Source of the DNA: JAJTHB01 sp033763775
Lineage (GTDB): Bacteria; Pseudomonadota; Alphaproteobacteria; Rickettsiales; SXRF01
Reading direction: 5' to 3'
DNA length: 64,000 bases
Assembly (NCBI GenBank): GCA_033763775.1
Contig: JANRJW010000003.1
Location: forward strand, 118,560 to 182,559
The position numbers were made by a program, and so were the translations under genes. A model generated the notes under the pieces. It was not told the origin of the DNA. It saw only the letters and a program-made list of their open reading frames with translations, and did not search any database. Of the stretch, positions 23,589 through 33,131 are shown piece after piece; position 1 is the stretch's first letter; the number at the start of each line of letters is the position of its first letter.

Positions 23589-24413
23589 CTACCAGACGAG
23601 CGATGGCATGATATAGCTCGGGCTAAGTGCTTGCTTGCGGCAAACCTCTTCCACGCTTTCCTTTTCATGCTGAAAAATGCCGCCCGTGATAAACACAGCG
23701 TCTACGCCAGACTTCGCAGCGCCCTTGATATCAGTCGCCAGACCATCGCCGATCGCGAGTAACTGATTGTTTGTTGAGCCTAGCCATTCAAAACAATAGT
23801 CGTAAATCTCTTTATATGGCTTACCAAAATACTTAACCTCGCCGCCAAGCCGCTGGAAATCCGCTGCGAGCACCCCGGCGCAGGGAAAGCGCTCACCAGA
23901 GATTTTCACCACCTCCATATCGGGGTTCAGACAAAGCATCGGCAGCTTGTGAAGCGCCGCCTCAGCCAGCACTGGCTGCCAGTTTTCGGCAGTTTCTTCT
24001 TCACTGCCAAAGCCAACATTCAGCAGAAAATCCGCCTCATTCACTGACTCTACTCTGGTGTAATCCAGCCCGTCCAGCACATCGCTATCACGCGCCGGGC
24101 CAATAAAAACATAGCGTTTGCCCCAGCCCGCGCCACCGGCGGAAAGCCAGCGATAACCCATTTCACCAGAGGTGATGATGTGATCATACATCGAATCCGC
24201 CACGCCAAGCTGACGCAGTACAATCTGCGCTTTGGCGGCGCGGCGCGGCGCGTTGGAAATCAGCACGATTTGTTTGCCCGCTGCCTTCAGCTGAGCCATG
24301 GCTTCTTTCGCACCCGGATAAAGCTGCGAGCCGTCATGCACCACGCCCCACAGATCAAGGAGCACCGCGTCATAGTCTGAGATGATGGTGAAAAGATGGG
24401 AAATAGTTTTCAT
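23589..24413 (-). CDS. HAD-superfamily phosphatase, TIGR01459 type
   Basis: A 274-residue class-IIA HAD hydrolase. Motif I is LLDLWGVVHDG, where the family carries DxWGV in place of DxD. Motif II is VLISNAPRR, motif III Lys is in YFGKPYKEIYDYC and motif IV is AIGDGLATDIKGA. The substrate is unknown. The gene is convergent with the thioredoxin-like gene with no gap, and a palindromic repeat separates it from lysS. Confidence 0.9.
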   Translation of the reverse strand: MKTISHLFTIISDYDAVLLDLWGVVHDGSQLYPGAKEAMAQLKAAGKQIVLISNAPRRAAKAQIVLRQLGVADSMYDHIITSGEMGYRWLSAGGAGWGKRYVFIGPARDSDVLDGLDYTRVESVNEADFLLNVGFGSEEETAENWQPVLAEAALHKLPMLCLNPDMEVVKISGERFPCAGVLAADFQRLGGEVKYFGKPYKEIYDYCFEWLGSTNNQLLAIGDGLATDIKGAAKSGVDAVFITGGIFQHEKESVEEVCRKQALSPSYIMPSLVW

Positions 24414-24415
24414 AG

Positions 24416-24491
24416 GTCATTGCGAGCGCAGCGAAGCAATCCAGTTTGAAAAAGGCTGGATTGCTTCGTCGCACTGGCTCCTCGTAATGAC
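24416..24491. repeat. palindromic repeat between lysS and the HAD gene (family C)
   Basis: GTCATTGCGAGCGCAGCGAA, then GCAATCC, is mirrored by GGATTGCTTCGTCG and CGTAATGAC. This dispersed palindrome is widespread in proteobacterial genomes. Only one copy of this type is seen here. Confidence 0.7.
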
Positions 24492-24495
24492 GACC

Positions 24496-26082
24496 TCATG
24501 CAGCAAGGTTCTCGCTGGCTAATACACGGCGAATCAAACCAACCGTCGCCGCCTTGCCATAAAGCGCCACAAAGCTGCCCATCCGCGGGCCCTGCGGCTG
24601 GCCGAGCAGCGTTTCATACATGCAGGAAAACCAGCCCTTCAGGTTCTCGGCGAAATGTTTTTTACCGATCTCATAAATATGCGTCTGCAAATCTTCTGCT
24701 GTTTTGGCTGACTGCGGGCTTTCCAGATAATCCGCAAGTTCAGCCAGTGCCTTGGTTTCCACCTCGGTGGGCAGGCGGTATTGTTTGGTGGGCTTCACGA
24801 AATCCTGATAATAGTGAATCGCGCCATGCACGAGCTTATCCAGAAACGGATGGGTATCTGGCGAGAAATTCGGAAGATAGTTATTGATAAAGCCCCAGAG
24901 AATCTTCGGATCTTCCACATTGGCGACCCCAGCAAGGTTGAGCAGCAGGTTAAAGCCCGGCGTGCCTTCGGAGGCGGGCGGCTTGCCATGATGAATGTGC
25001 CACACGGGATTATTCAGCCGCGCCTGCGCATCTTCTTTTTCAAACTTCTCCAGCATCGTCTGGTATTCATCGACCGCGCGCGGAATCACATCAAACGACA
25101 GGCGCTTGGCGGTGCGTGGTTTGCCATACATGAAATAGCTGAGGCTTTCCGGCGGGCCATAACGCAGCCACTGCTCGATGCTCACACCATTACCCTTGGA
25201 TTTAGAAATTTTCTTGCCTTCTGCGTCTAAAAACAGCTCATAAACATATTGCTGCGGGCTTGGTACGCCAAGAATTTCGCAGATCGCGTTATAAAGCGGG
25301 GCGCTTGGCTGGTGGTCTTTGCCATACATCTCATAATCCACGCCCAGCGCCGCCCAGCGCATACCGAAATCCGGCTTCCATTGCAGCTTGCAATGCCCGC
25401 CGGTTACCGGCACTTCCATCTTCGAACCATCTTCTTCGATGTAAACGATCGTGCCTTTTGACGCATTGCGCTCGACCACTTCCGCTTGCAATACCTTTCC
25501 ACTTACTGGCGAAACCGGCATGAACGGGCTGTAGTTGCTGGCGCGCTCATCGCCCAGTGTCGGCAGCATCACCTCGAGAATTTTGTCATAATTAGCAAGC
25601 GCCAGCAGCAGCTTTTCATCATACACACCGGCCTTGTATTGATCGGTGGAGCTTTTGAACTCATAGTCAAAGCCGTAATGGTCAAGAAAGCCGCAAAGCC
25701 GCGCGTTCATGTGTGCGCCATAGCTTTCATGCGTGCCAAACGGATCAGGAATCGCGGTGAGCGGCTTGCCGAGATGCTCGCGCACCATCTCAGGGTTTGG
25801 AATATTGTCAGGAATTTTGCGCAGGCCGTCCATGTCGTCGGAGATGCAGAACAGTTTGGTCGGTAGTCCGGTCATCGCCTCAAAGGCGCGGCGCACCAGC
25901 GTGGTGCGAAACACCTCCATGAAGGTGCCGATATGCGGCAGTCCTGAAGGCCCATAGCCCGTTTCAAACAGCACATAGCCTTTTTTCGGCGCGCCGTTTT
26001 TGAAACGCTCCGCCAGTAACACCGCTTCCTGAAACGGCCACGCATTGCTGCTTTGGGCAAGTTGTTTGAGTTCGTTGGTCAT
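24496..26082 (-). CDS. lysS: lysyl-tRNA synthetase, class I
   Basis: This charges tRNA-Lys. It is the class I (archaeal-type) enzyme found in many alphaproteobacteria, not the class II enzyme of E. coli. The 528-residue protein has a HIGH-like motif GPSGLPHIGTFMEV and a KMSKS-like motif KKISKSKGNGVS, plus class-I LysRS signatures FRTTLVRRAFEAMTG and QYVYELFLDAEG. Its length is normal. It is flanked by palindromic repeats on both sides. Confidence 0.97.
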   Translation of the reverse strand: MTNELKQLAQSSNAWPFQEAVLLAERFKNGAPKKGYVLFETGYGPSGLPHIGTFMEVFRTTLVRRAFEAMTGLPTKLFCISDDMDGLRKIPDNIPNPEMVREHLGKPLTAIPDPFGTHESYGAHMNARLCGFLDHYGFDYEFKSSTDQYKAGVYDEKLLLALANYDKILEVMLPTLGDERASNYSPFMPVSPVSGKVLQAEVVERNASKGTIVYIEEDGSKMEVPVTGGHCKLQWKPDFGMRWAALGVDYEMYGKDHQPSAPLYNAICEILGVPSPQQYVYELFLDAEGKKISKSKGNGVSIEQWLRYGPPESLSYFMYGKPRTAKRLSFDVIPRAVDEYQTMLEKFEKEDAQARLNNPVWHIHHGKPPASEGTPGFNLLLNLAGVANVEDPKILWGFINNYLPNFSPDTHPFLDKLVHGAIHYYQDFVKPTKQYRLPTEVETKALAELADYLESPQSAKTAEDLQTHIYEIGKKHFAENLKGWFSCMYETLLGQPQGPRMGSFVALYGKAATVGLIRRVLASENLAA

Positions 26083-26097
26083 ACTTTCTTCTTTCTG

Positions 26098-26174
26098 TCA
26101 TCCCTGCGAAAGCAGGGATCCTGAATGATCTTGTTTATACCATCTACAGGATTCCCGCTTTCGCGGGAATGACA
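26098..26174. repeat. palindromic repeat, family A (copy 2)
   Basis: TCATCCCTGCGAAAGCAGGG is followed by ATCCTGAA, a spacer, and GGATTCCCGCTTTCGCGGGA with ATGACA. It is the most complete family A member, and each arm is itself a hairpin. Confidence 0.8.
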
Positions 26175-26176
26175 AG

Positions 26177-29100
26177 CTATTTCTTCCTGTTATAAAATCC
26201 AGCGATCGACATGCGCAGATTATCACCGCACTGCTCATTCACACGAGTCACCATGTGATACGCGCTCGGAGCAATAAACACAATCCTGTTTTTCTTAGGA
26301 AAAATGCACTGTGCAAGGCCATGTTCCATCAGCAGCTCATCGATATTATTGGCATTGAGCCACTTGCGGTTGTAAAAATCCGTCTGATTATGGCGGCTGC
26401 GGTGCTCCTGCACCAGCTGGCTGCCCTCCTGCCCCATCATCAGGTTCAGCCCGCCCCAGTGCAGCTTCCAGGTGGGGTTTAAAAAATAAGCATAGGCGCC
26501 GCTATACACACCAGAACCATCGTCATGCAGCGACAGCCCGGTGCCATGGGGGTAGATCCAGTTTGTCGCAGTCACATGCGACCAGTCTTTGCCCATAGCG
26601 CCCACAAAATGCTCAATATGCGGCTGCATCGCAAGCAGGTGATCGATGAATTGATCCATATCCGTTTGGGTCGGGTAAACAAAATCACCTTTCGGCTGCT
26701 GCGTGCCGGGCGGGTAGTAAAACAAATTCATCAGGCTGCGCAGCGGAAAGCCATCATGCACATGCCATGCGCGCGAAACTTTGCCGCTGGTATTGATGTA
26801 CTGGTAATCCGTCTTGACAGCAAAATCGTAAAGCCGCTGGTAAAGATCTTCCGGCAGAAAATCGTCATAGATAATGGCCTGATCCGATTCGAGCACCTTT
26901 CTGGGCTGGTGGCCGCCAAGCGTGGTGATTATCGCGGGGGCGGCCGGTTTAATCGCCGCGTCATTCGTGGTAGCTGGCGTGGTAGCTGGCGGGATTTTAT
27001 CGGCCTGCCAGCGCGTATAAAAGCTGCGCGCCAGCTCCAGCTGCGGCGGCAGTTCGCGCAGCGCTGGCACAAAATCCTCGGCCTTCACGGGGTTTGATTT
27101 GCTACGGCGATGGAACTGGCGGAACGCCTCATCTTCGCGGCCATGAAAAAACCCCACCAGCACAAAGCGTTCGCCTTTGGTCACCGGCAGGGCTTCATGC
27201 ATGGTAGCGCAGGAAAACGCAATCGCGCTGCCCAGCTCCGGCCGGTAGACATGGTGGTCATATTCCGGGAAATGCAGGCCGCCGCCCTCATAATCATCAC
27301 TCAGGTGCAGCGTCATCGCCACGCGACGATACCCCACCGGGGCATCATGATTATCGCGGTGAGGCTTAAAAAACCCGCCCTTTGCGCCATCATACAGCCC
27401 GATTTTGTAAAACTCGCGGTGCGCCACTTCAAAGCCAAACACCTTCTGAATCTCCGGAAACAGGCTGCGCGAGAGCTTATCATCAATCTGGCGCAGTAAT
27501 TCACCGTGTACCACATAATCACTGCGCATTTTGGTATGGGGCACATAGGCAAGTTTTTCTTCCGCGCCTACCGTGCCTTCAAACGTATGGCCGGTGCGAA
27601 ACACATGAATCAGCTGGCGGCAATAGTCCGGCGAAAAGACGCGCGGCACAATCAGTGCGGGGGCTTGCCTGCGAATAACTCTGGCATCCGCTGCCACGCG
27701 TTGCTCCGCCTCCACCGCTTCGGCAAGTCCGCGCACCAGCTGCTGCGCCAGTTCACTGGCAGCAACACCGCCGAGACGGCGATGAATACGCAGGTTGCGA
27801 TTCACCACATACCCCACAGCCGGCATCGCGGCGGTGGCAATTTCCGCGCCAGCAATGCCCAGCGCGCGAGCAATAAGCCGGCCGGGATCAGCAATCAGCA
27901 CCTGCGGCAAGCGATGCTTGGCCACCAGCGCCGCCAGATTATCTGCCGTATCATCCACCACAAAAAGCATCCAGATATCTTCTCGCGGGGCGGCGGAAAG
28001 CAGTGCATGCAGCTGCGCGAGCACTGCCAGCGCATAATCCATTTTCTGACGTGGCAGATATAATAAAAGCCCCCAACGGCCGCCATGCACCTCAAGATTA
28101 TGATGCACATGGTTGCTGTCTTCCATGGAAAAAAGCGGCAGAAAATCGTCTGTTTCGAGGGCGGTGATACGCATCGGCGGCGCGGGTGAGCGCGGCGCGG
28201 CATGTCTGGTTTCTGGTCTTGCATCACTCGGTGCATCAAGTTCCGGCACAAAAATTCTCCCCTCACGGTAATTAGCAAGCCCCTCGATAAACTCAGCGCG
28301 CAGCGCTTTTTCGCTGGCAATTTTTTTCTTGAAATCAATGCCGGTAAACGCCTCAAACTCAGCAAGGCTACGCACGCGGCCAAAGCCATAAAAGGCGAGC
28401 TCTTTAATTACAGCCAGATCACTGGCCTGGCGAAAACCGGTCAGGTGGTTGAAGCGCGCAAGCCCGCGCGACTTAAGTGCACGAATTTTCGCTTCATCAA
28501 ACTCGCGCAGGTCATGCCAGTGCATCGGCCGCTTCTGCTGGCCGGTGTTGTAGTAATGATAAAGCAGCGGCCGGCGCGTGCTGAACACATCCCAGCCATG
28601 GGTAAAGAGCCTTGCGGCGTAGGTAATTTCTTCCTGATCAAAATACAGGTATGGATCATACGGCACATCGTTGATAATCGCGCTTCTGGCAAAGACAAAC
28701 CCCGCCGCGATAAACGCACCGCGAAGTGGTTTTTCCGGCGTGCGGTGCAGTGCCTCGCCGCGCCCGCGCAGGTTACCATCGGCAAAAAATGGCAGCACAC
28801 GCCGCACCGTCGGGCGCGGATGCTGCTCGAGCATATTCGGCGGCACATACGAAGCCGGGCTGCAGGAAAGCACGGGTTTAGCAGCATCGCAGGCGGCAAG
28901 CTCAGCAATCATCGCCTCATCCCAGCCAGGAGTGAAGCGCATGTGTGAATCAATCTGGAGCGAATATTCCTCGCCTTCCCACAAAAGCTGCGTTTGTCTG
29001 CGCGCCCAGCACACACCCTCACTCTCGCGCCAGTCAAAAGGCAGCACCTTCACCTGCTCCGGGCGGGTGGAAATTTCAAAACAATGGCCGTCTTCCTGCG

Positions 29101-32100
29101 GGTCATACTGCCAGCAGATGGCAACTGTAATGCGATCCGGGTAGGTCGCTTTTTCAAACAAATCTTTCACCGTCCACTGACATTCCGGATCGCGGTAGCT
29201 GGCAATCTGCACCAAAATGCGCGGCCTTGGCTGACCTGCCACATCGCCAGCGGCGGGCGCGCTGCCAGCCTCGCCCAAGGCCTCGCCAAACACACCGCGC
29301 GCGCTGCGCTCGGTAAAGTTTTTAGCTACAAAATCTACCCCTGCATAGGCCTGATACTCGGCGAGAGTACGAACCGTTCCGAGTCCGAAACGTTCAATTT
29401 CTTCCAGCACTTTTGGATCGCTCGAACGCTCCGTGCCCAGCAGGTGGCGCACGCGGGCAAAAGAAAGCTGGTTGGGCTTGCTCCAATCACGGTGGTCGGA
29501 AAAATGAGTGGGACGCTTGCTGCGATCCCAATCATGATACACACAAAGCTGGTTAGGGTGAAAAAGATCATAGCCATGCGTCCACAACCGAACGCTGTAG
29601 GAAATTTCTTCGCCAAAGAAATAGAGGTAAGGATCATACGGCACATCGCGGATGATGCTTGCGGGCGCAAACAACATGCAGCCGCTGGCAAACGCGCCGC
29701 GCATCGGGCGCTCGGGCAGCTTATCAACTGGAATGGCTGGCGCGCCCTTCATCAGCAGAATGCCGTGTTTATCAAATTCCTTGGCCGACATACCGAAAAT
29801 AAACTTGCGCTGGCGATCATCAGGCGGCGTAAAACCCGGCGGGTAGCAGCTGAGCACCGCCTTGTCATTCTCGCAGCTCGCCCACATATGAAGCAGCGCT
29901 TCATCCCAACCCTGTTCAAAACGCATATGCGAATCAATCTGCAATGTGAATTCTTCGCCCTGCCACAGTGCCTGTGTCTGGCTGCGCGCCCAGCACACCC
30001 CGCGTGACTGCCGCGCATCCACCTCTTTAACGCGAACCTGTTTGGGAAATGGATAAGACAGCGTGAAGCAGTGATCATCTTCGCCGGCAATGAACTGCCA
30101 GCAGATACCGGTAAAGATACGCTCAGGGTAAGCAGCGCTGGCATACATCTGCTGCACCGTATGCTGGCAGTCAGGGTCGCGGTAGCTGGCAATCTGCACA
30201 AAAATACGCGGCCGCGCTGTGTTGGTGCCAGCATTGCCAGCGGTGGCTCTGCGGCGTGCGGCAGGTGGCTTTGGTTGTCGCTTTGCGGCCATATTCCAGC
30301 GTCCTTCCAGTGCGTCCGGCGTGATATGTTTATCTGCCCATGAAATACCAGCAAATCGCCAGAAATCATCCAGCATCCGCCGCAAGCCTAGCCCATAGCG
30401 TGCCAGTTCGGCAAGTGGCTCTGGCTGATCGCTGCTTGAAAGCCCAAGCAGATGCAAGCCCCGCTGGCGGGCGCGCTGGTTGGGCGGGCTTTGAATCCCG
30501 CGGTAATGCTGCAGGTGCAAACGGTCGCGCCGCACCCAGAAATGATACGCCACGCGGCAGTCCGGTTGAAACACATCCCAGCCATGCGTCCAGAGCCGGG
30601 CGCTGTAGCTGAGCTCATCACCATAAAAATGAAAATGCGGATCCACCGGCACTTCATCCAGCGCGCTGGCGGGGGCAAACATGAAATTAGCGATGATAAA
30701 CGGGCTGGGATACAGCCCGCCCATCTCAGCATCCTGCGGCGGCACCGCACGGCCGGTCAAGTGCAGCAGCTGCGGATCCCCCTCCTGACCAAAACGGCGT
30801 GCGCGTATACGCAGCAGCTGATGCCGAACATCGCGGGCATCCGGCGGGTCATAATTCGGAAGATAAGCGCTGATAACCGGTCTTGGCGAAGGGCAGCGCG
30901 AGAGCATCGAGATCAGCGTTTCTTCCCAGCGTGGCTCAAAGCGCATATGGCTGTCGATCATCAGCACATAAGGCTCATCAGCGCGTAGTTTCAGCGCTTC
31001 AGCGCGCGCCCAGTTCGCGCCTTTGCTGTCGCTGGCGGCAACGCGGTGCACAGCAATCTGCCTCATGCGGTCGCTACGCACCTCGCATTCATCCCCATCA
31101 TCCGGCTCAAGCTGCAGGCAAATCCCCACCTTCAGGCGCTCAGGCTCGGCCGCCTTGGCAAACATATCTGCAAGGGTCGCTGAAATTTCCGGGTCGCGGT
31201 GGCTGGCGATCGCCACAAATATCATCGGCGTCAATCGCTGGCCGCCAGCGTCCTGCTGCGGCCAGTGACCATAGCGCGCATGCGGGGCAATGGTGCCACG
31301 CGCAAGGTCAATGCCGGCATAATCCCAGAAGCTTTTCAAGCTGCGAACCGTTCCCAGTCCGTAATGATGAAGTTCAGCCAGCGCTTCTTTATCGGTGGTG
31401 GTGCCAAGCCCGAGCAGGTGACAGTTGCGCGCCAGCGACCTGCGATTACGCACATCAGCAAAGCTGCGATACATCGCTGCGTCTTTGGCTTCGCTTCGAT
31501 CCCAGTAGTGATAGAGCACACGCCGATTCAAATGAAAGAGATTGTAACCATGCGTCCACAGGCGGGCGGAATAATTCAGCTCCTCGCCCCAGAAATAGAT
31601 ATGCGGATCAAACGGCACCTCACGCATCGTGCCAGCGCGCGTAAACAGAAAATTACCCACCCAGAAAGGCGTGGGTAGTAGCCTTTCTGCCAGCGCCTCA
31701 GCCGGCACCATGCGCTTAATCAAATGCACCATCTGTGCATCATCGCCGCTGCCAAGGCGGTTCACCACCGCCAGCGGTAGCCACGCGGCGTCGGTCTCGC
31801 GCTCATCGGGTGGTCGATACCCTGGCAGCCATGCAGTCAGCACCGCTTTTTCGCTCGGGCAATCAAGCAGCAGCTGAATCAGCGTTTCATCCCAGCCCGG
31901 CTCAAAGCGATGGTGCGCCTGAATCTGCAGCACATATTCTTCCCCGTGCCACAGCGCCTGCGCCTGCATTCGTGCCCAGCCTGCGCCTTTGGCATCCGTG
32001 CAATGAAACTTCGCCACACGCACCTGCTCGGCGCGCGGATAGGGTTCGCTCAGAAAATCCGCATCCTCATCCGGGTCATATTGCCAGCACACCCCAACAA

Positions 32101-32212
32101 ACACGCGCTGCGGCTGTGTTGCCTTATCAAACAGGTCGCAAATCGTCCGGTGACATTCCGGATCACGATAGCTGGCAATCTGAACAAAAATTTTAGGCTG
32201 ATTGCTTGTCAT
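26177..32212 (-). CDS. giant fusion: four GlcNAc-transferase-like domains, a redoxin-like domain and two 2OG-Fe(II) oxygenase domains
   Basis: A 2011-residue protein (numbering here from a possible upstream TTG start at 32233, giving 2018). Four repeats of the GlcNAc glycosyltransferase fold (Pfam GlcNAc, relatives of Dictyostelium Skp1 GnT1) begin at about 13, 335, 674 and 1003, each opening with I(F/L)V.IAS(Y/H)RDPE/D. Metal-site motif IDSHMRF is intact in repeats 2-4; repeat 1 has IQAHHRF. A redoxin-like domain without the peroxidatic Cys spans about 1355-1515. Then come two 2-oxoglutarate/Fe(II) oxygenase domains: one with FFKPHRDNHD and distal His in ATMHEALPVTKGERF (about 1530-1700), one with LSLHDDGSG and AYHMVTR (about 1775-2018). 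Both keep the HxD...H...R set. There is no signal peptide. It would hydroxylate a residue, probably proline, and glycosylate it. It is divergent from a sulfotransferase gene. Confidence 0.85.
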   Translation of the reverse strand: MTSNQPKIFVQIASYRDPECHRTICDLFDKATQPQRVFVGVCWQYDPDEDADFLSEPYPRAEQVRVAKFHCTDAKGAGWARMQAQALWHGEEYVLQIQAHHRFEPGWDETLIQLLLDCPSEKAVLTAWLPGYRPPDERETDAAWLPLAVVNRLGSGDDAQMVHLIKRMVPAEALAERLLPTPFWVGNFLFTRAGTMREVPFDPHIYFWGEELNYSARLWTHGYNLFHLNRRVLYHYWDRSEAKDAAMYRSFADVRNRRSLARNCHLLGLGTTTDKEALAELHHYGLGTVRSLKSFWDYAGIDLARGTIAPHARYGHWPQQDAGGQRLTPMIFVAIASHRDPEISATLADMFAKAAEPERLKVGICLQLEPDDGDECEVRSDRMRQIAVHRVAASDSKGANWARAEALKLRADEPYVLMIDSHMRFEPRWEETLISMLSRCPSPRPVISAYLPNYDPPDARDVRHQLLRIRARRFGQEGDPQLLHLTGRAVPPQDAEMGGLYPSPFIIANFMFAPASALDEVPVDPHFHFYGDELSYSARLWTHGWDVFQPDCRVAYHFWVRRDRLHLQHYRGIQSPPNQRARQRGLHLLGLSSSDQPEPLAELARYGLGLRRMLDDFWRFAGISWADKHITPDALEGRWNMAAKRQPKPPAARRRATAGNAGTNTARPRIFVQIASYRDPDCQHTVQQMYASAAYPERIFTGICWQFIAGEDDHCFTLSYPFPKQVRVKEVDARQSRGVCWARSQTQALWQGEEFTLQIDSHMRFEQGWDEALLHMWASCENDKAVLSCYPPGFTPPDDRQRKFIFGMSAKEFDKHGILLMKGAPAIPVDKLPERPMRGAFASGCMLFAPASIIRDVPYDPYLYFFGEEISYSVRLWTHGYDLFHPNQLCVYHDWDRSKRPTHFSDHRDWSKPNQLSFARVRHLLGTERSSDPKVLEEIERFGLGTVRTLAEYQAYAGVDFVAKNFTERSARGVFGEALGEAGSAPAAGDVAGQPRPRILVQIASYRDPECQWTVKDLFEKATYPDRITVAICWQYDPQEDGHCFEISTRPEQVKVLPFDWRESEGVCWARRQTQLLWEGEEYSLQIDSHMRFTPGWDEAMIAELAACDAAKPVLSCSPASYVPPNMLEQHPRPTVRRVLPFFADGNLRGRGEALHRTPEKPLRGAFIAAGFVFARSAIINDVPYDPYLYFDQEEITYAARLFTHGWDVFSTRRPLLYHYYNTGQQKRPMHWHDLREFDEAKIRALKSRGLARFNHLTGFRQASDLAVIKELAFYGFGRVRSLAEFEAFTGIDFKKKIASEKALRAEFIEGLANYREGRIFVPELDAPSDARPETRHAAPRSPAPPMRITALETDDFLPLFSMEDSNHVHHNLEVHGGRWGLLLYLPRQKMDYALAVLAQLHALLSAAPREDIWMLFVVDDTADNLAALVAKHRLPQVLIADPGRLIARALGIAGAEIATAAMPAVGYVVNRNLRIHRRLGGVAASELAQQLVRGLAEAVEAEQRVAADARVIRRQAPALIVPRVFSPDYCRQLIHVFRTGHTFEGTVGAEEKLAYVPHTKMRSDYVVHGELLRQIDDKLSRSLFPEIQKVFGFEVAHREFYKIGLYDGAKGGFFKPHRDNHDAPVGYRRVAMTLHLSDDYEGGGLHFPEYDHHVYRPELGSAIAFSCATMHEALPVTKGERFVLVGFFHGREDEAFRQFHRRSKSNPVKAEDFVPALRELPPQLELARSFYTRWQADKIPPATTPATTNDAAIKPAAPAIITTLGGHQPRKVLESDQAIIYDDFLPEDLYQRLYDFAVKTDYQYINTSGKVSRAWHVHDGFPLRSLMNLFYYPPGTQQPKGDFVYPTQTDMDQFIDHLLAMQPHIEHFVGAMGKDWSHVTATNWIYPHGTGLSLHDDGSGVYSGAYAYFLNPTWKLHWGGLNLMMGQEGSQLVQEHRSRHNQTDFYNRKWLNANNIDELLMEHGLAQCIFPKKNRIVFIAPSAYHMVTRVNEQCGDNLRMSIAGFYNRKK

Positions 32213-32244
32213 GGGGCTTTTGTCATGGCACAAAATCAGGTGCT

Positions 32245-33027
32245 ATGCAAATCATCGTCCTAGGCATGCACCGCTCCGGCACCTCCGCGCTGACTGGTCT
32301 TCTGAGCCGGATGGGCGCCCATGTCGGCGCGCCGGATGAGCTTCTGCCGTCAGATAGGGATAATCCCCGCGGTTTCTTTGAGCGCCTGGATGCGCTGGCC
32401 ATCAACCGCGAGATTCTGAGGCTGGCTGGCTGTCACTGGCATCAGACCGCGCAGTGGCACCCCCCGCTGATTCCCAGCGCACTCGGGAAGGCCATGCAGC
32501 GCCTCATCAACCATCTGAGCCATCATCCAGTCTGGGCGCTCAAAGACCCGCGCCTGTGCCTCACTCTTTCCTGCTGGAAGCCCTTCCTGAACAAACCACT
32601 GGTGGTTATCATGTATCGAGATCCACTGGCCATCGCATCCTCGCTGCTGCAGCGAAACCGCATGCCGCCGGACTATGCTCTGGCCTTGTGGGAACAGCAT
32701 GTGGTCTCGGCGCTGCATGCCGCTGCGCCTTTTGCCCGGCTGCACGTGGATCACGCGGAGCTGATGGCCATGCCGCAGCGCATCGCCGCAGTTCTGGCCG
32801 AAGCCGCTGGGCTTCATGCCAGCGCGCAGGCCATTGAATTTATTGAGCCTTCGCTGGTGCGCGCGCGCAGCGATAGCAGCCTGTCGCTCAGCGCGCATCA
32901 GCAGCATCTTTGCGCCATATTGCGCGGCGATGCGCCCTATGACCCGCTGCTGGCCGTCTCCGAAGGCAGCATGCAGCGGCTTTACACCATGGGGCGAAAT
33001 ATCAGCGGCGCGCCGGCCGGATCATGA
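32245..33027 (+). CDS. sulfotransferase-family protein
   Basis: A 260-residue protein with the PAPS-binding P-loop at its N-terminus (IIVLGMHRSGTSALTGLL) and a 3'-phosphate site around MYRDPLAIASSLLQRNR. The middle has WALKDPRLCLTLSCW. Relatives transfer sulfate to carbohydrate or protein. The gap to the giant transferase gene is only 11-32 bp, so they share a divergent promoter region and perhaps a substrate. The ATG at 32245 is chosen because the P-loop begins a few residues later. A parS site follows 3 nt after the stop. Confidence 0.85.
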   Translation: MQIIVLGMHRSGTSALTGLLSRMGAHVGAPDELLPSDRDNPRGFFERLDALAINREILRLAGCHWHQTAQWHPPLIPSALGKAMQRLINHLSHHPVWALKDPRLCLTLSCWKPFLNKPLVVIMYRDPLAIASSLLQRNRMPPDYALALWEQHVVSALHAAAPFARLHVDHAELMAMPQRIAAVLAEAAGLHASAQAIEFIEPSLVRARSDSSLSLSAHQQHLCAILRGDAPYDPLLAVSEGSMQRLYTMGRNISGAPAGS

Positions 33028-33030
33028 CAA

Positions 33031-33046
33031 TGTTTCACGTGAAACA
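33031..33046. promoter_or_regulatory. parS centromere site 1
   Basis: TGTTTCACGTGAAACA is a perfect 16-bp palindrome, identical to the conserved bacterial parS consensus bound by ParB. It lies just after the sulfotransferase stop codon. Confidence 0.93.
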
Positions 33047-33057
33047 TTGATCCTTAG

Positions 33058-33110
33058 ATGTCCTCTCCCCTCCGGGGAGAGGGTTGGGTGAGGGGGAAAT
33101 ATTTGGTGAA
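33058..33110. repeat. C-rich repeat, family E, between the parS sites
   Basis: CCTCTCCCCTCCGGGGAGAGG is a hairpin, followed by GTTGGGTGAGGGGGAAATAT and a near-duplicate GGTGAAGGGGAAATAT. It has no coding capacity. Confidence 0.6.
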
Positions 33111-33131
33111 GGGGAAATATCGACTGAGATG

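Noticed and set aside
28994..30007. A 337-codon plus-strand ORF opposite the giant transferase
   Set aside because: It is antisense to clearly repeated, conserved domains. The composition is that of a shadow frame.
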